Of a stretch of DNA of 64,000 bases, positions 1 to 9,978 are shown one piece after another (position 1 is the first letter of the stretch; each line of letters begins with the position of its first letter). The DNA comes from Pyropia yezoensis. Lineage: Eukaryota; Rhodophyta; Bangiophyceae; Bangiales; Bangiaceae. Made by a program: the position numbers and the translations under genes. The notes beneath the pieces are model-generated. The model did not search any database. It saw only the letters and a program-made list of their open reading frames with translations, and was not told where the DNA came from. The stretch is taken from NCBI GenBank assembly GCA_009829735.1, contig CM020620.1:24154020-24218019 (forward strand), given 5' to 3'.

Positions 1-63
1 CATAAACTCCGCCACCGACTCGCAACTCGCGGTCGCCACTGCAGTACGAACGCGCTCCTCAAG

Positions 64-1302
64 TTAAGGAGTCTCGGAACTTTGAAAGGTTGCGGTCGAC
101 GCGGCCAACCAGGAAATGGTGCGCACCAACGTGGTGATCATCATCTCTGAGGTTAGAGGCGTGGGCGGTAACACCAACTTGGGGTATACCGTCAGGAGGG
201 TGGCCCCCAAGTTGGGGGACACCGGGGTGGACGACTCAACGGCCACGCTAATCGGAATGTCCCCGTGCGGTTGGTAGGGGACAGGAGGAAGCGGAGGGGC
301 ACGCCGAGGTGGCGGGACCCGGGTGTAACTGCGACCCCGACTTGGGGCCCCCGCAGTGGGTTGAGTCATACGGTCATCATATGAGGGCACGGCCATAACT
401 ATGGCCTTGTCCGGGGGTGGCGCAGTGTGGCGATCCACTCCCGGGGCATACGGGTAGTCCCCGATGCCCAACCCCTCTCGTAGGACCACACGGCCGTCGT
501 GAAGTTCACGAGCGACCCACACGAACTGGCGAAATGCGCCATCGTCCTTGGGCCCACGAGTGGGGCGGCGCAACTTGTGCTCAATGCTCTCCCACTCGAT
601 AAACGTGTGGAGGCGGAGCATCTCCTCAAGCAGAGTGAGTTGTCCTGATGAGCACCCCTCAGCAACTAGCTGAGGGGTGAGCTGTTCCAAACCTTGGATA
701 AGCCGGAGGGGGAGATGCCAGAGCATCCCCCGCCGCTGAACACAAGACACCCAGGTCGACATGACCCCGAGGAGCCACTGGGTGGCCAACATAGCCCACA
801 CCAGGTGATCAGGGCCAGCCGTCAACATGACGGAGCCGAAGTGGTCAAGCAACCGTGGCAGCAACGCCGGGAACCCGTAGGGGACCTCTACTTGAGGCCA
901 CCACTCGGGCTTCTTCGGATAGTACTGCTCCTTCCTGGCAGCAGACTGCTGAGGAAACTCAAGTTGAGCCGAGGTCACCAAGTAGGGACCTCGCCGGAAG
1001 TCCTTCTCCATCCGCACATCAAAGTGATGAGTGTGCGGATCGGCCTCGTGAATGTACGGGGGGCGAGTTGCCACAGCGTCCCACGTAAAGGTCGGCAAGT
1101 CGCCGGGACCCGGGATAGTTCCCCCGCGGTCCACCATGGCCTTGGCACGCTGTACGTCTTCGACCTCCTCGTCGTCCAGGAAGGCAAACTGGTCCGTCCT
1201 GAAGCCGGCAGGGAACCCGACCCTACGGGGATACTTCTCCCGTAGGCGGTCCCATACCCGACACATCGCTGCGCCAAGTCGGCCACAGCGAAGAACAGGC
1301 AA
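64..1302 (-). mobile_element. Gag-like open frame of the LTR element
   Basis: Open frame of 412 codons on the minus strand inside internal region A. Composition is protein-like rather than GC noise: it is rich in Trp, Tyr, His and charged residues (for example EKYPRRVGFPAGF, KKPEWWPQVEVPYGFP, FIEWESIEHKLRRP), with a proline-rich C-terminal third. Position after the leader and composition suggest a capsid-type (Gag) product; no zinc knuckle or enzyme motif is seen in this frame. A Cys-rich stretch lies in another minus frame nearer the leader (about 2090-2200). Family membership is inferred from context only. Confidence 0.45.
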
Positions 1303-2205
1303 CCCCTCCTCATATAGAGGCCAAGCGGGGTAAAACTACCGCCCCAAGGCCTCACGCGGGACAACTTGTCCTGCCTCCGGGGGAGATCCCGCCGTCAACC
1401 CAAAGCCGGGTGACGCGGGAGTCCCATCCCCCGGAGCGATCGCGGAGCCCCCGCCGGAAGTCCCGGCGGGCGCTGCACTGTAGGAGGTGTCCTCCATACG
1501 CTCGTCGAGAGAGTCCGTCTCCACTCCCGGGGTCGCCATGGCTCTCCCCAAGTTGAAGAGAGACGCCCTGGCTACAGCGGCACGAGACCCGCCTCGAGTT
1601 GAGGGGGACTCGGATCGTGGGTAGACGGGTGGCCTCCCCAGCGTGGGGCGGCCCCGTGGAAGGTGAAGGGGAGGTGGTGGTGATGGTGAAGTGTGAACCG
1701 GGGAGAGCAAGCTGCCGAGTGGGCAAGCTTGAGGAGAGGGGCGGTCAACGTGACCGCCTCCACATCCGCGTTACGTACTCAAGGGGGGGACAGCAAGTCG
1801 CGCCCCCAACGCCGAGACGTGCGTTTACGCACCCCCTCACAGGGCCGACCGGGTCGGTCGGAACTGAGGAGAGGGGAGTGTGGCAGTATTGACCACCAGG
1901 TAGGGGGGCAACACGTGCCATGCAAGGGGCGGCAGGTGCTGGGGTGGGAGATTCTGAGTGGCGAGATTCTGAGGGGACCCTGGGGGGATAAGGGGAGGGA
2001 CAGCGGGGCTTGGCCCTGCGTCCCCGTCCCGACCAAGAAACTGTTGGACCACACACCATCCTCTTGTTTGTCAGTGGGGGGTTCGCCCCACAACAGGGAC
2101 AGAGTGTGTGCGACTTGCACTTCTTCCGGTTCCCCCGACACGGGAGGCAGCCCTTGTACACCGCCCCAACATAGGTGTCGTGTGTGCAAGTCGTTTTTGC
2201 CACAG

Positions 2206-2658
2206 ATACGGTAGCGCGGGACGACCCGCGCCAGCCGAGCTACGAGGGCGCTCCACCCAGGCACCTGGATCGGGGCCACGCCCCCCCCACACGGGGTATC
2301 CAAGGGGGGTCACCCCCAACCGCCCCCACGCAACGCGGGGCAACCCCCGCCACCCACTCAATTGTCCCACGAGAGGGGCCCCCCTACCACTAGACGTCTG
2401 GTGGCGGATCCGCTTGCACCACCCCCCGGAAAGAGGGGTCGTGAACAAAAACCCGCATCGGGAATTCAACGGTCCGGAAAACGGATCGTGTGTGTACCAC
2501 ACAAAGGGGGGCACCCCCCTCAGACAACCCCGAAAAGGGGTGTCTGTCGCGACAGGGCGCAAAGCCCCACCCGACTGGTACACGGTCACGCGACCCACTT
2601 ACATTCGGTAACCCGAATGCAACTCGACCCGAGGATGGGCCGAATCTAAGGGGGGGAT
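2206..2658. repeat. Internal leader repeat, copy A (partner 4115-4568)
   Basis: About 450 bp shared almost base for base with 4115-4568, including C/G-rich palindromic bits such as AAAGGGGGGCACCCCCCT. It lies directly between an LTR and the coding part, so it acts as the 5' leader or packaging region of the retroelement. In copy A it abuts the LTR; in copy B about 650 bp of unshared sequence (4569-5217) separates the leader from the LTR. Confidence 0.75.
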
Positions 2659-2659
2659 A

Positions 2660-3022
2660 TGTAGCAATATGGTTGACCGTATTGTGACCCTAATATTAGG
2701 GGGGCTACCTCTAATCCTTGACTTTCAATTTGAGAGTCTGTACTGGTCACGGTATCTATAAGTTACGTATGACCAGAGGGACTTGCATCTTGGGATGGAG
2801 GGTAGTTAGTAGTGTCTCCGAGGGTTTATAACGAGGGGGCCGGCGGCGAATCCACCGCCGGCCAAGGTAGAACAACAAACCCCTCCCATTTGGGCTCCCA
2901 TCTTGGTCCCGTGGCTTGCGCTCCAAGGACAGCAACCTTGGCCTCACGGTGACGTTGGTGCCGATCCCCCCTGGTGAGTGTTCCCTGAGAGTGGACGTGC
3001 TGCGGATACCTATTGTGCTACA
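2660..3022 (-). repeat. LTR copy 1
   Basis: 363 bp with TGTAGCA..TGCTACA termini, direct repeat of 5225-5586. The plus strand just outside its left end is a G-run followed by GATA, which looks like a polypurine tract, although the coding frames lie on the other strand. Identity to the other copy is about 94% by eye. Confidence 0.8.
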
Positions 3023-3504
3023 CCCACCCGGGTGCGCCAGAGCTGCGCATGCCGGTCGTCCGGCTGACTCAGGATCCAATGGTGCTCCACCCGGACCGCA
3101 TTCGGCTGGTTGACCAGCCGCGCCAACTCCCGCTCCCAACTAGGGTACAACTTGACGCGCCGGGAGAGCCCTCCACAGTGGCTCGGTGGGTGGAAGTCCA
3201 CCCGCATCCGCCCAGCGGAGTCCATGGACTCTTGCACGGTGAGGCCTCGGACCCGAGCCACCAAGTCGGACACCGACATAGAGGGGTGACCCGCCACCAA
3301 GGCGACGCCGCCACCCAGCGGGGCAACCCGAGCGGGCCTAGGAAGAATCGGCGGCGCCGGGGGAAGCCCCACCGGCAGATGAGCCGGCGCCGCAGGCGCA
3401 CGGGGGCGAGGACGAAGAAGAAGGGCGGGCGCCCGCCCGTAGTAGCTCCCGGTGTCCACCGCCATCGGGGCAGATACGTCTTGACCACCTGTCGCCCGCG
3501 GCAC
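3010..3504 (-). mobile_element. Gag-like open frame of internal region B
   Basis: Minus-strand frame of about 160 codons that runs right up to LTR copy 1. It has a Pro/Ala-rich start and a protein-like end (SMSVSDLVARVRGLTVQ, SWERELARLVNQPNAVRV). It shows no clear similarity to the 64-1302 frame by eye, so the two internal regions may hold different parts of the element or different elements. Confidence 0.35.
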
Positions 3505-4114
3505 CGCGGGAAGAGCGCCGCGCCACCCGGGCCCGACGAAGGCACAACGGGGGCGGAGGGGGTAGACCCGTCAACCACCCCCGAGGACGGACCACCAACC
3601 GGGCGGGATCCCGCGCCGTCTTGACCCGCCGTCCCGGCCGGGGTGCCGCCACGACCGTCAGAAGCACCAGGTGCTCCTTCTTGAGGTTGAGCCGCGCCGG
3701 CACCGGCGACAGGAGCCATCCGGGCCGCCGGAGGAGTAGGGGTAGAAGCCGCCACACGCAGTCGACCGCCCCCCGACGGAGCCGTCGTGCCGCTGCAGAC
3801 GGACGACAACCCGCCCGGCGCGCCTTCCGCAGCCACACGGACGGTCGCCCGATCGTCGTCGTCCGACGAGCTCGCCAGGAAGCACTCGGCGGCGGTGGCG
3901 GAGACGGGAACGTCGTCCTGCATCACCTCCTCCTCCTCAAGCAGGAGGTCATCCTCGCCCCCGGGCACCTGGGGGTCCGATGTCGTGGATCCGGGGCAGC
4001 AGGGGCGCCCCGTGCCAAAAAGCCGCAGCCGGCTCGACCCGGTACAAGGAACGCTCGCGGACGAGCCAGGGAAGCGCGGGTACCCGCGCTTATAACCACA
4101 CAGCTCAGCACGAG

Positions 4115-4568
4115 CGATACGGCAGCTCGGGACGACCCGCGCCAGCCGAGCTATGAGGTCGCTCCACCCAGGCACCTGGGTCGGGGTCACGCCCCCCCCA
4201 CACGGGGTAATCAAGGGGGGTCACCCCACAACCGCCCCCATGCAACGCGGGCAGCCCCCGCCCCCCACGCAATCGTCCACACGAGAGGGACCCCCCTACC
4301 ACTAGACGTCTGGTGGCGGATCCGCTTGCAACACACCTCGGAAAGAGGGGTCGTGAACAAAAACCCGCATCGGGAATTCAACGGTCCGGAAAACGGATCG
4401 TGTGTGTACCACACAAAGGGGGGCACCCCCCTCAGACAACCCCGAAAAGGGGTGTCTGTCGCGACAGGGCGCAAAGCCCCACCCGACTGGTAAACGGTCG
4501 CGCGACCCACTTACATTCGGAAACCCGAATGCAACTCGACCCGAGGACGGGCCGAATCTAAGGGGGGG
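4115..4568. repeat. Internal leader repeat, copy B
   Basis: Direct partner of 2206-2658. Between it and LTR copy 2 lies 4569-5217, which has A/C-rich stretches and no recognisable gene. Confidence 0.75.
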
Positions 4569-5224
4569 CGTAGCGTAATGGAACCCAGGTTCCCAAAACC
4601 ACAAACCACAACCACACACACAGAGACCACAGTCCGAAGCCCAGGAAGGAACAGGTAAGAGCCCTTGCTGGTCCACTCGCCCGCCACGATACGAGGCATA
4701 GGTACACAGGACGAAAGTCCGAGGGAGAAGGAACCCAAAGCACTGTTGATTTTACAAGATGGCCCCGGGGAGACCCCCGGAGCACCCCTCAAGAACCTCC
4801 CCCCCCCTGGCCCCCCCAGGGGCCCAGAACGAGGCCCCCAGAGGGCGCCCCCAGCGGGCCAAGTGCCAGCAAGGCACCGGCCGCTCACCGGGCCAACACA
4901 CGAAAAGCAAGCGAAATCCCCCCACACACAAATGTCAATCCCCAAAAAAACCCCAGTGGGAAATAGGGGAAAGACACGAAATCACGCAAGGAAAACAAAT
5001 GCGAAAAATCAAACAAATAACCCGAAGGTCAGTATGCCCCCAACCGGGCAAGTCCTCCGCTCCGGGGGAACCAATCAGGGCACCGGGCGTGTCGCCACTG
5101 CCCCGGGCCACCGATGCAGGGATCCCAAGCCAGCGCGCGGTTCCACGTAACGCTGCCAGCCGGGTCCCAAGTCAGCCTCCCGGGTCCCAACGGTACCTGA
5201 GGGCCACAACGCCACAGGGGGATA

Positions 5225-5586
5225 TGTAGCAATATGGATGACCGAATTGTGACCCTAATATAGGGGGACTACTTCTGACCCTTATCTTTCAATTTGGGAG
5301 TCCGTACTGGTCACGGTAACTATAAGTTACGTATGACTAGAGGGACTTGCATCTTGGGGTGGAGGGTAGTTAGTAGTGTCTCCGAGGGTTCATAACGATG
5401 GGGCCGGCGGCGAATCCACCGTCGGCCATGGTAGAACAACAAACCCCTCCCATTTGGGCTCCCATCTTGGTCGCGTGGCTTGCGCTCCAAGGACAGCAAC
5501 CTTGGCCTCACGGTGACGTTGGTGCCGATCCCCCTTGGCGAGTGTACCCTGAGAGTGGACGTGCAGCGGATACCTATTGTGCTACA
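5225..5586 (-). repeat. LTR copy 2
   Basis: 362 bp, same termini as copy 1 and the same preceding GGGGGATA. Its outer (right) edge is followed immediately by the non-repeated sequence CGGCTGCGAC, which marks the element boundary. Confidence 0.8.
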
Positions 5587-5678
5587 CGGCTGCGACTTGG
5601 TAGAATCCGATCTTGCCCCTCTCCTCCCCCCCACCCCCCCCCCCGCCACCATCGACCATAATTGGGACATCCCGCCTC

Positions 5679-6739
5679 TCACACACTACCCAACAAGACA
5701 GCATGGCCCACCCACTCTCGATACTTAATCCCGTTGCACTTAGAGGCAATGACGGCCGCTACTGAACGGGGCATGGAGTCAATGAGGGTCATGAAGAAGG
5801 CGTCGGGTCTGACCTTCCTCTCCTCACAGTGTGCCACGAAGAGGTCCTCCTTAGTTTTCGGAGCGCTCTCCCGCGCGCGCAAGCGGCGGTCCAGCTCATT
5901 CCAGACATTCTCGATGGGATTAAGGTCGGGGCTTTGCCTCGCCCAAGGAAGCACCTTGAACACCAGCGCGGCCTTGGCCGCCTTGCTGCGCTTGGACGCG
6001 TGGCAGGGGGCCAAGTCCTCTTGCAGCCAGGCACCCCCAGGGGACCCAAAGTCGGCCATCAGGTGGTGGTCGTCCTCCTCCTCCAGGACGCGCTCGTACT
6101 GCGCAGAGTCCATGGACCCCTGCACCTGATACAACGGGGTGCGCCCGCGCGACGAGAAGCCGGCCCACACCATCACCGACTGCCTCCCGCTCTTGAAGGA
6201 TGGCCGCAAGCAGTCGAGTAGGAAGCGCTCCCTCTCCTTACGCCACACCCGGGCGCGCGACGGCCGTCGGACCTCAAACGAGCTCTCATAAACTTCCACC
6301 CAAGGTCCCAGGAGCGCCGCGCCGTTGCCCACTTAACCTGCTTGACGTTGTAAGCGTCGGCGACCCATGGCTGGACGGCGGGCGCCATGGAGTTGAACCC
6401 TTCCGCCTGCATGGCGCGGCGCACTGTGCGAGGACTAACGGGCTTGGTCCGGCCCACATTGACCAGCTTGGTGATGGTAGAGAGGGAGCTGACTCGGTTG
6501 GCCTTCATCAGGCGAGAGAGTGCACGCAGGTCTCGCTCGCTCAGCGCACGGGGGCGGCCACGGTTGTCACGTGCCGGGACGGCGGTGCCGCTACGCACCT
6601 TCTTGGCCACGTGGGCAACCGCGCTCTTCTTGATGTCGAGTGCGGCCGCAATGGCCCCGTTGCTGTTGCCCGTCGACGCCATCTCCTCTATGGCAGCGGC
6701 CTGCTGGCTCGTCAGGGACACCCGATTGTGACCTGCCAT
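5679..6739 (-). pseudogene. Tc1/mariner transposase, DD34E, inactivated
   Basis: Starts at 6739 (MAGHNRVSLTSQQAAAIEEM) with a paired-like helix-turn-helix region, then RGRPRALSERDLRALSRLM and VSPRTVRRAMQAEGF, typical of Tc1 N-termini. The catalytic half is in another frame: VYESSFEVRRPSRARVW, VMVWAGFSSRG, QEDLAPCHASK and SPDLNPIENVWNELD, with 34 residues between the second Asp and the Glu (DD34E). The two frames meet near 6289/6290. Comparison with the usual FSDESSFEV suggests about four bases are missing exactly at the first catalytic Asp, which would both remove that Asp and shift the frame. So this copy cannot be active. An A/T run (6751-6765 on the plus strand) precedes the start. Convincing terminal inverted repeats were not found; ATCCCGCCT near 5670 and AGGCGGGAT near 7008 is a weak candidate pair. 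Confidence 0.85.
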
Positions 6740-7020
6740 GCTTGGGGATTTTTTTTTTTTTTTCCTCGGCCGCGGTGGATGTGGAGATCGCTTTTATACC
6801 GGTCGGCAGCCGATCTGGGTGGCGGCGCTTCCCCCGGCAAAATGTGCTCCTGAGTGCGCGTGGGGCCACACATGCCTCGAGATTGGCGCCAAGTGCCAGG
6901 CCTGAGATCCGAGATTTCGACGGTGGACAAACGATTTTGGCCGGCGATTGTACTTGGCCCAACTCGGGTCCTTCCGAGCTCAACTCCATCATTAACGGGC
7001 CAATCATAAGGCGGGATTGA

Positions 7021-7905
7021 GTGTGGACAAAGCCGGTGTCACCCGACGTGTCGCTTTGGCAGGCGGATCAGCTGTTTTCTTGCACGGCTCGGGAGCAGCT
7101 CGAGGCTATCGCTCCGGGCGTTTGTTGGGCCGCGCGATAGCCGAATCTGACCCGTTTCCAAATGCATCGCACCCCTCTAGCGAGCGGCCGATGCCGTAAC
7201 GCGTGCTGCGTTGGGGGGGCGTTCGGATTTGCGGGTGAACGTGACGATGGGGGCCATAGAATCACGTTGACCGCGAGCGCTCGCCCCCAAGCCCCGCCAG
7301 CCCAGCCCATCGCGCCCCAGCCAATCAATTTTGTCTGCTGATCTGCCAGATATCCATGTTGTGCGCTGGCGCTCTCTTGTTCCTGGTGCCCCCCTAATAC
7401 GCTCTTGCTGGTCTTTGGCAGCGCGCATCTACGTATGTAGCCCACATTTTCCTGGCTCCCTCATGCGCTGGCAACTTGCCAGTGGCAAACAGCTCTTGTT
7501 GGCTTGGCTTTGTGCGTTGCCGACATCTACATAGGGCGCATGCTCACCCCACCTGGATGCGGCCGCACGGGCCCTGGTGTGGGGGCGTTGCCGCGTGGCA
7601 TCTCTAGCCGCCCCGGTGGTGGGCCCGTGTTCCGGGTCGGTTGGTCACTTCGCACGGCTTCGTGCATACCTCAGTTGGCACGCACCCGCGGGAGTGCTTG
7701 ATGAGCATACCCCTTTGCCGTCACCGCTCCTGCACCGTGTGGTGCGCGGTCGCCTCCTTTGGGTGGCGGCGCGGCACACCGAGCCCCCCCCTTCCCGTCC
7801 CTGTTGAAGCATTGGAGGCAAGCTGGGGGACAGAGGACTGGTAAAGGGACCCCGACGTTGGCGTCGTCTTGAGCAGGTGGGGGCACGCAGACTGGGGTGT
7901 GAAGG
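7021..7905. other. Intergenic, no gene seen
   Basis: Mixed-composition DNA upstream of the ankyrin gene. The only long frames are short, disagree in composition and lack motifs. There is no C/T-rich leader before 7906, unlike most genes in the window. Confidence 0.5.
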
Positions 7906-9978
7906 ATGGAGGCGGCGATCAAGGATGGGCAGGCTGTTACCGTGCTCCGGTTGATTTCGGAAGACGCGGAAGCTGTGCGCCGCCCCCTCGACGCAGAAGG
8001 CAACACCCCTGTCCATGTGGCTGCCGCGAATGGTCAACACGCCTGCATACGCGCCCTGGCCGATGTGGGTGCTTCCATGGACGCGCGCAACGTGGCGGGC
8101 AAGACGCCCATTCAGCTGGCGGCCGAGTCCGCGCATCCGTTCACAACGGCTACGCTGCTGACGCTGGGCGTGAACCCCGCGGAAATGGCCAACGACCTCG
8201 GGTGGACGCCCTTGCATCTGGCGGTGTGGGCCGGAGATGAAGCGCAAGTGGCGACGCTGCTGCGAGAGGCCACAGATAGAGCTAAAAGAGATCTCTTTGG
8301 CTGGACACCCCTCCACGTAGCGGCCCTGGCCGGTCGCGAGGCGCTAGTATCGGAGCTTTTGCAGGCGGTCCCGGCCTCAGAAGTCATCCGCAGCGTGGAT
8401 CCCTCGCCGCAGCACAAGTGTGTCGACGGCGACGCCGCGTCGGCGGCGACGGGCAGGAACATTACAGCTGCGCACAACACCGCATCAGTGAACAATGGCA
8501 CGCTCAATGTTACGACGGGGAACGCGCACGGAGCAACGGAACAACTTCTCATTGACCAGGGGGCAGACATAGCGGCGGCCGACAAAACAGGGAGCACAGC
8601 CCTGCACCACGCAGCGTGGAACGGGCACGGGACCGCGGTAGAGGTGCTGGTGGACAAGGGGTTGGACGTGTCGGCCGTCAACCAGGACGGCTGGACGGTG
8701 CTCCACCACGCATCGTGGAACGGGCACGGGGCGGTGGTAGAGGTGCTGGTGGACAAGGGGGCGGACGTGTCGGCCATCGACAAGGACGGCTGCACGGCGC
8801 TCCACCGCGCAGCGTGGAACGGGCACGGGGCGGTGGTAGAGGTGCTGGTGGACAAGGGGGTGGACGTGTCGGCCGTTGACAAGGGCGGCTGGACGGCGCT
8901 TCACGCCGCAGCGTGGAACGGGCACGGGGCGGTGGTCAAGCAGTTGTTGGACATGAAGGCGGATGGGCTTGCTGTGTCACTCTGTGGTTCGTCATCGGCG
9001 TTTTTCGCCAGTCAGCATGGGCATGTGGAGGCTCTCGAAGCCATCCGTGAAATCGATGGGTTCACCGATGTGCCCAACTGCATTGGGCATTCCGCAGTGC
9101 ACGCCGCCGCGATGTTTGATCAAGTCGACGTTTTGCGCTCGTTGCTGCCGTCTGCTACAAGCAGCGAGGGCGAATCTCGTGCGAGCGTCGACGCCTGCCT
9201 CTCGGCACAGCCCGCGTCGGGGAGGGCCGACCAGACCGCGCGCGGGTCGCCCTCTGTCGCTGCCTCGACCTGTCGCTTTGGCAACACGCCCCTGCACCTC
9301 GCGGCTGGTGGCGGTCGTGGGGGGGCCGCCAAGTATCTATTGAGTCACTCTGGGGTGGACGTTGACGCGGAGAACGCGAGTAGACAGACACCCCTTCACC
9401 TCGCCAGCGAGTTTGGTCATGCGGAAATGGTGCACCTGCTGGTGAAGCATAAGGCCAACGTAAACAAGCGGGACGCCCGCGGCACGTCGGCGCTCCACAT
9501 GGCCGCAATCAGTCAGCAATACGAGGCGGTCACTGCTCTTCTCAAGATCAAGGCCCCCGTCTCGGCCCGCGACCTGGATGGCTACACGCCGCTCCACTAC
9601 GCGGTCCTCGCGCCCTCCTCTGACCCGCCTGACGTGGTCCCGGATGCGGTGTCGATTAAGTTTCGCGACGAGGTCATGCGCGTGGCCAATCGACTCATCG
9701 ACAACGGTGGCCGGGTCTACGTGCTCTCTGCCCTGTGGCTCTCCCGGGGGACATCGCCCCTTTCAATCGCCTGGACGAGATGGGGGTACCTCACGGCCTG
9801 GGAGCTGTTGCGCCGGCGGCTGCGCTTCATATGGACAAACCGTTTCACCGCACGTGGGGGGAACAACCCCTCTGAGGGCACGTCACTCTCACAGGTCCTG
9901 GTCGACGAGGGGACACCGCCCGAGTCACCAGAGGGCTTGCCAGCCAACGGTTCGGCTTCTGGTTCTATCGCCGGGTGA
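7906..9978 (+). CDS. Ankyrin-repeat protein
   Basis: Single exon, 690 aa. About a dozen ankyrin units: four near residues 30-155 (GNTPVHVAAANGQ, GWTPLHLAVWAGD, GWTPLHVAALAG), a low-similarity insert (about 156-226), four almost identical 33-residue units (about 229-360, WNGHGAVVEVLVDKG), then degenerate units, and three or four good ones (GNTPLHLAAGGG, RQTPLHLASEFGHAEMVHLL, GYTPLHYAVLA) to about residue 565. The C-terminal ~120 residues are not repeats and show no enzyme motif; a basic, Trp-containing stretch (about 610-650) precedes a Ser/Gly/Pro-rich end. Ankyrin stacks bind partner proteins; no partner or location can be read from the sequence. Start chosen because the first repeat follows about 28 residues later. 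The adjacent transposon is unrelated. Confidence 0.9.
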   Translation: MEAAIKDGQAVTVLRLISEDAEAVRRPLDAEGNTPVHVAAANGQHACIRALADVGASMDARNVAGKTPIQLAAESAHPFTTATLLTLGVNPAEMANDLGWTPLHLAVWAGDEAQVATLLREATDRAKRDLFGWTPLHVAALAGREALVSELLQAVPASEVIRSVDPSPQHKCVDGDAASAATGRNITAAHNTASVNNGTLNVTTGNAHGATEQLLIDQGADIAAADKTGSTALHHAAWNGHGTAVEVLVDKGLDVSAVNQDGWTVLHHASWNGHGAVVEVLVDKGADVSAIDKDGCTALHRAAWNGHGAVVEVLVDKGVDVSAVDKGGWTALHAAAWNGHGAVVKQLLDMKADGLAVSLCGSSSAFFASQHGHVEALEAIREIDGFTDVPNCIGHSAVHAAAMFDQVDVLRSLLPSATSSEGESRASVDACLSAQPASGRADQTARGSPSVAASTCRFGNTPLHLAAGGGRGGAAKYLLSHSGVDVDAENASRQTPLHLASEFGHAEMVHLLVKHKANVNKRDARGTSALHMAAISQQYEAVTALLKIKAPVSARDLDGYTPLHYAVLAPSSDPPDVVPDAVSIKFRDEVMRVANRLIDNGGRVYVLSALWLSRGTSPLSIAWTRWGYLTAWELLRRRLRFIWTNRFTARGGNNPSEGTSLSQVLVDEGTPPESPEGLPANGSASGSIAG
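8594..8950 (+). repeat. 99-bp tandem repeats inside the ankyrin gene
   Basis: The string GTGGAACGGGCACGG recurs at 99-bp spacing (about 8616, 8715, 8814 and 8913). Units are nearly identical at the DNA level, pointing to recent in-frame expansion of a single ankyrin module. Confidence 0.85.

Larger units (their letters stand above)
1..5586 (-). mobile_element. Old LTR retroelement array (two internal regions, two LTRs), runs off left edge
   Basis: Two direct copies of a ~363-bp sequence (2660-3022 and 5225-5586) start TGTAGCA and end TGCTACA, the TG..CA inverted termini of LTRs. Read on the minus strand the order is LTR (5586-5225), internal region B (5224-3023), LTR (3022-2660), internal region A (2659 to beyond position 1). 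Both internal regions carry the same leader-like block (2206-2658 and 4115-4568). The most protein-like frames are on the minus strand (64-1302 and about 3010-3504). No reverse transcriptase or integrase motif is visible, so the family cannot be named beyond LTR retroelement, perhaps a non-autonomous one. The LTRs differ at about 6% of positions by eye, so it is not a fresh insertion. It looks broken, with at least a few breaks. Confidence 0.7.

Noticed and set aside
5669-7017. ATCCCGCCT / AGGCGGGAT as terminal inverted repeats of the Tc1-like copy
   Set aside because: Nine bases only, one end abuts the stop codon, and no TA duplication is clear; too weak to call.
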